Assembly: GCA_902796045.1 (NCBI GenBank)
Contig: CADBNQ010000323.1
Coordinates: 1 to 6,373 of the forward strand
Length of the DNA: 6,373 nucleotides
Reading direction: 5' to 3'
From: an uncultured Lachnospiraceae bacterium
GTDB taxonomy: Bacteria > Bacillota > Clostridia > Lachnospirales > Lachnospiraceae
Within the stretch, counting starts at the first letter, position 1, and the number at the start of each line of letters is the position of its first letter. The position numbers were made by a program, and so were the translations under genes. The notes below the pieces were generated by a model. That model saw nothing but the letters and a program-made list of their open reading frames with translations, did no database searches and had not been told where the DNA came from. Shown one piece after another: positions 5,200 to 6,373 of this stretch.

Positions 5200-5360
5200 G
5201 GCAAGCAGGTCTCCTGACTTCAGATCATCATCTTAAAGACGCCTTCCCATCCGTAAATAATACCGGATAGTGGCCTGTTGTCTTAAAGACTCCCTGTACA
5301 CAGTGACGGGATCGCAGCGGAATTGCACCGCTTTCCCTCTTAGTCCTTTCGGAACTTGCC
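5200..5360 (-). ncRNA. Cobalamin riboswitch 2 (aptamer) upstream of the btuFCD-like operon
   Basis: The minus strand shows the P1 arms CTTGCC/GGCAAG (5355-5360 with 5200-5205), GGGAAAGCGGTGCAATTCCG, GATCCCGTCACTGTG, the B12-box GGCCACTATCCGG, GGATGGGAAGGCG and AGTCAGGAGACCTGC. These are the conserved cobalamin aptamer blocks in the right order and spacing. The 180-nt stretch to btuF has no hairpin followed by a T-tract, so control is probably at translation initiation rather than by an intrinsic terminator. Confidence 0.97.
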
Positions 5361-5380
5361 GGATTCTTATGCAATTATAG

Positions 5381-5405
5381 ACAGGTGCAGTTATTAAACA
5401 CCTGT
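5381..5405 (-). repeat. 7-bp inverted repeat just upstream of aptamer 2
   Basis: ACAGGTG (5381-5387) and CACCTGT (5399-5405) are perfect arms around 11 nt, about 20 nt before the aptamer in the transcript. It has no T-tract on the minus strand that would suit a terminator. It may insulate the aptamer fold or be a DNA-binding site. Confidence 0.5.
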
Positions 5406-5419
5406 ATTCAAAGATCGTG

Positions 5420-5441
5420 CGGAATCGTAGAGACGATTCCG
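5420..5441 (-). repeat. 9-bp perfect hairpin near the 5' end of the btuF transcript
   Basis: CGGAATCGT and ACGATTCCG (5420-5428 with 5433-5441) pair perfectly around a 4-nt loop. If transcription begins near 5472, it lies about 30 nt from the 5' end, a place typical of a 5'-stabilising hairpin; a repressor operator is an alternative. Confidence 0.65.
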
Positions 5442-5456
5442 ATTAAATATTTCATT

Positions 5457-5476
5457 AAATATAGATAAATATAGAT
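5457..5476 (-). repeat. Tandem 10-bp direct repeat over the predicted start site
   Basis: AAATATAGAT occurs twice without a gap (5457-5466 and 5467-5476), and a related ATTAAATAT occurs at 5442-5450 and 5454-5462. The pair spans the predicted +1 region, one helical turn apart. The AT bias lowers its significance. Confidence 0.45.
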
Positions 5477-5478
5477 GG

Positions 5479-5507
5479 ATTATAGCATACTAACTATAGT
5501 TTTTCAA
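5479..5507 (-). promoter_or_regulatory. Promoter of the riboswitch 2 / btuFCD-like operon
   Basis: TTGAAA (5502-5507), a 17-nt spacer and a perfect TATAAT (5479-5484) preceded by TGC, an extended -10. Transcription should start near 5472, about 110 nt before the aptamer, just after the terminator of the ClC gene. Confidence 0.8.
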
Positions 5508-5540
5508 TAAAAATATCATATATCAGGAAAGCAGGATTTC

Positions 5541-5578
5541 CATATAACAAAAAAGAGCAGTAAAAAAACTACTCTTTT
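5541..5578 (-). terminator. Intrinsic terminator of the ClC-type gene
   Basis: AAAAGAGTAGT and ACTGCTCTTTT (5568-5578 with 5551-5561) form an 11-bp stem with one G-U pair and a 6-nt loop, followed on the minus strand by TTGTTATATG. The first arm contains the stop codon. It separates the ClC gene from the btu promoter. Confidence 0.85.
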
Positions 5579-6373
5579 CCAAACTTTTTTTCAACAATTT
5601 CAACAAGTCTTCCTGACAGAGCGGCTGCTACAAATACAAAGAGCAGCATTCTGACCGGGAAGACCAGAAGCATCAGCATGGAGACAGCCAGGGGTTTCTT
5701 CATCTGGGCGCCCAGAGCAGCTGCTGTGACCATGCCGGCCGCGAAAGCAGCGTGTCCGGTGAGCTGGCTGGTAAAAAAGAGCATGGTCAATCCGAAGCCC
5801 ATGGATACGCAGGCAAAGATCAGCGGGAAAAAGTGTCCCCCCTTAAAGCCGAACTTTATGGAAAAAGCAGTCATGATAACCTTAAGAAGGGCTATCCCGA
5901 TCAGAAACATGGGGGCGTAGTTCCCATAGTTCTCTATGAGCCGTCCCAGCTCTTCCTCGCCGGAAAAAAGGACCATGGGGACAATCATGGCTGTGACGCC
6001 GATGACGAGACCGGCCAGGATCTCTCTTACTATCACCGGAATCTTCCCGCTGACAGTCCCAAACAGGGCTTCACTTTTCTCAAAAAGTATACAGAGCAGG
6101 ATGCCTGTCGGAATATAGAGGAGGACAAGCAGATAATCCAGCCATCCGGCAGAAAAACTGTCAAAGCCTTCTATGCCTTCCAGGGCCGGCCCGAAGAGCT
6201 TACCCAGGAGAGAATAAGCCAGGAGCCCTGCTGTGATGGACAGACCGTAGAGTATCAGCTTAGCCGGTTTAGGCAGAGGTATATCCGAGGCATCTGTCCT
6301 CTCCTCTTCTACCGAAAAGATGCCGAACAGAGGGGCATGGAAGATGAGCCCCAATGTGACAGCTGCGCCGATC
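5569..6373 (-). CDS. ClC-family chloride channel/transporter, partial (N-terminus outside window)
   Basis: C-terminal half of a polytopic ClC membrane protein moving chloride or a similar anion, by channel or proton-coupled exchange. The reading frame stays open to the right edge, so the TTG at 6354 is not a real start; 267 residues are visible of about 400-450 expected. The visible part starts in the ClC motif with GLIFHAPLFGIFSVEE at 8-23, resembling the family's AxxFxxPLxGxxFxxEE. It later shows the anion-selectivity motif GFKGGHFFP at 175-183, corresponding to GGxFxP of characterised members, and then several hydrophobic helices. The protein ends soon after with a short basic tail, so it has no C-terminal CBS domains. 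The conserved gating Glu motif would lie in the missing part, so channel versus exchanger cannot be decided. It is unrelated to the btu operon and separated by a terminator. Confidence 0.88.
   Translation of the reverse strand, partial: IGAAVTLGLIFHAPLFGIFSVEEERTDASDIPLPKPAKLILYGLSITAGLLAYSLLGKLFGPALEGIEGFDSFSAGWLDYLLVLLYIPTGILLCILFEKSEALFGTVSGKIPVIVREILAGLVIGVTAMIVPMVLFSGEEELGRLIENYGNYAPMFLIGIALLKVIMTAFSIKFGFKGGHFFPLIFACVSMGFGLTMLFFTSQLTGHAAFAAGMVTAAALGAQMKKPLAVSMLMLLVFPVRMLLFVFVAAALSGRLVEIVEKKFGKE

Overview
The window looks like chromosome from an anaerobic, low-to-moderate GC Firmicute, most plausibly a Clostridia/Lachnospiraceae-type gut bacterium. This is inferred from the lipoprotein signal peptides, strong AGGAGG-type ribosome binding sites, intrinsic terminators and Gram-positive-style promoters; no species-specific marker was seen. 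Every convincing gene lies on the minus strand, so the window reads from right to left.

Layout in transcription order. (1) 6373-5569: the C-terminal half of a ClC-family chloride channel/transporter, ending in a strong intrinsic terminator that overlaps its stop codon. (2) 5507-5020: a good promoter, two leader hairpins, a cobalamin riboswitch (5360-5200) and a long 3' leader with no obvious intrinsic terminator. (3) 5019-1994: a three-gene BtuFCD-type ABC importer, made of a substrate-binding lipoprotein, a FecCD/BtuC permease and a BtuD/FepC ATPase. A stable hairpin separates the first two genes. (4) 1993-1161: an AT-rich intergenic region with two candidate promoters, a second cobalamin riboswitch (1690-1531) and a leader carrying a near-perfect intrinsic terminator. 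(5) 1160-1: the N-terminal two thirds or so of a family 5 (DppA/OppA/NikA-type) substrate-binding lipoprotein, cut by the window edge.

Both transport units are therefore predicted to be repressed by cobalamin: a complete corrinoid importer, and a second solute-binding protein whose ligand is unknown but may be cobalt, nickel, a corrinoid or peptide.

The most interesting signal is in the leaders. Downstream of each aptamer lies an almost identical 21-nt element (19/21 match). Its core (GGAGGATGA in the btuF leader, GAAGGATG in the other) imitates the ribosome binding site of its own downstream gene (GGAGGTATGA and GAAGGTATGA). In the btuF leader a TCATCCTCCT segment can pair either with this mimic (9 bp, perfect) or with the real ribosome binding site (about 12 bp with one bulge). 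That suggests a mimicry-based translational switch. The other leader instead has an obvious transcription terminator and only a degenerate form of the same pairing. All pairings were found by eye; no folding or database search was run.
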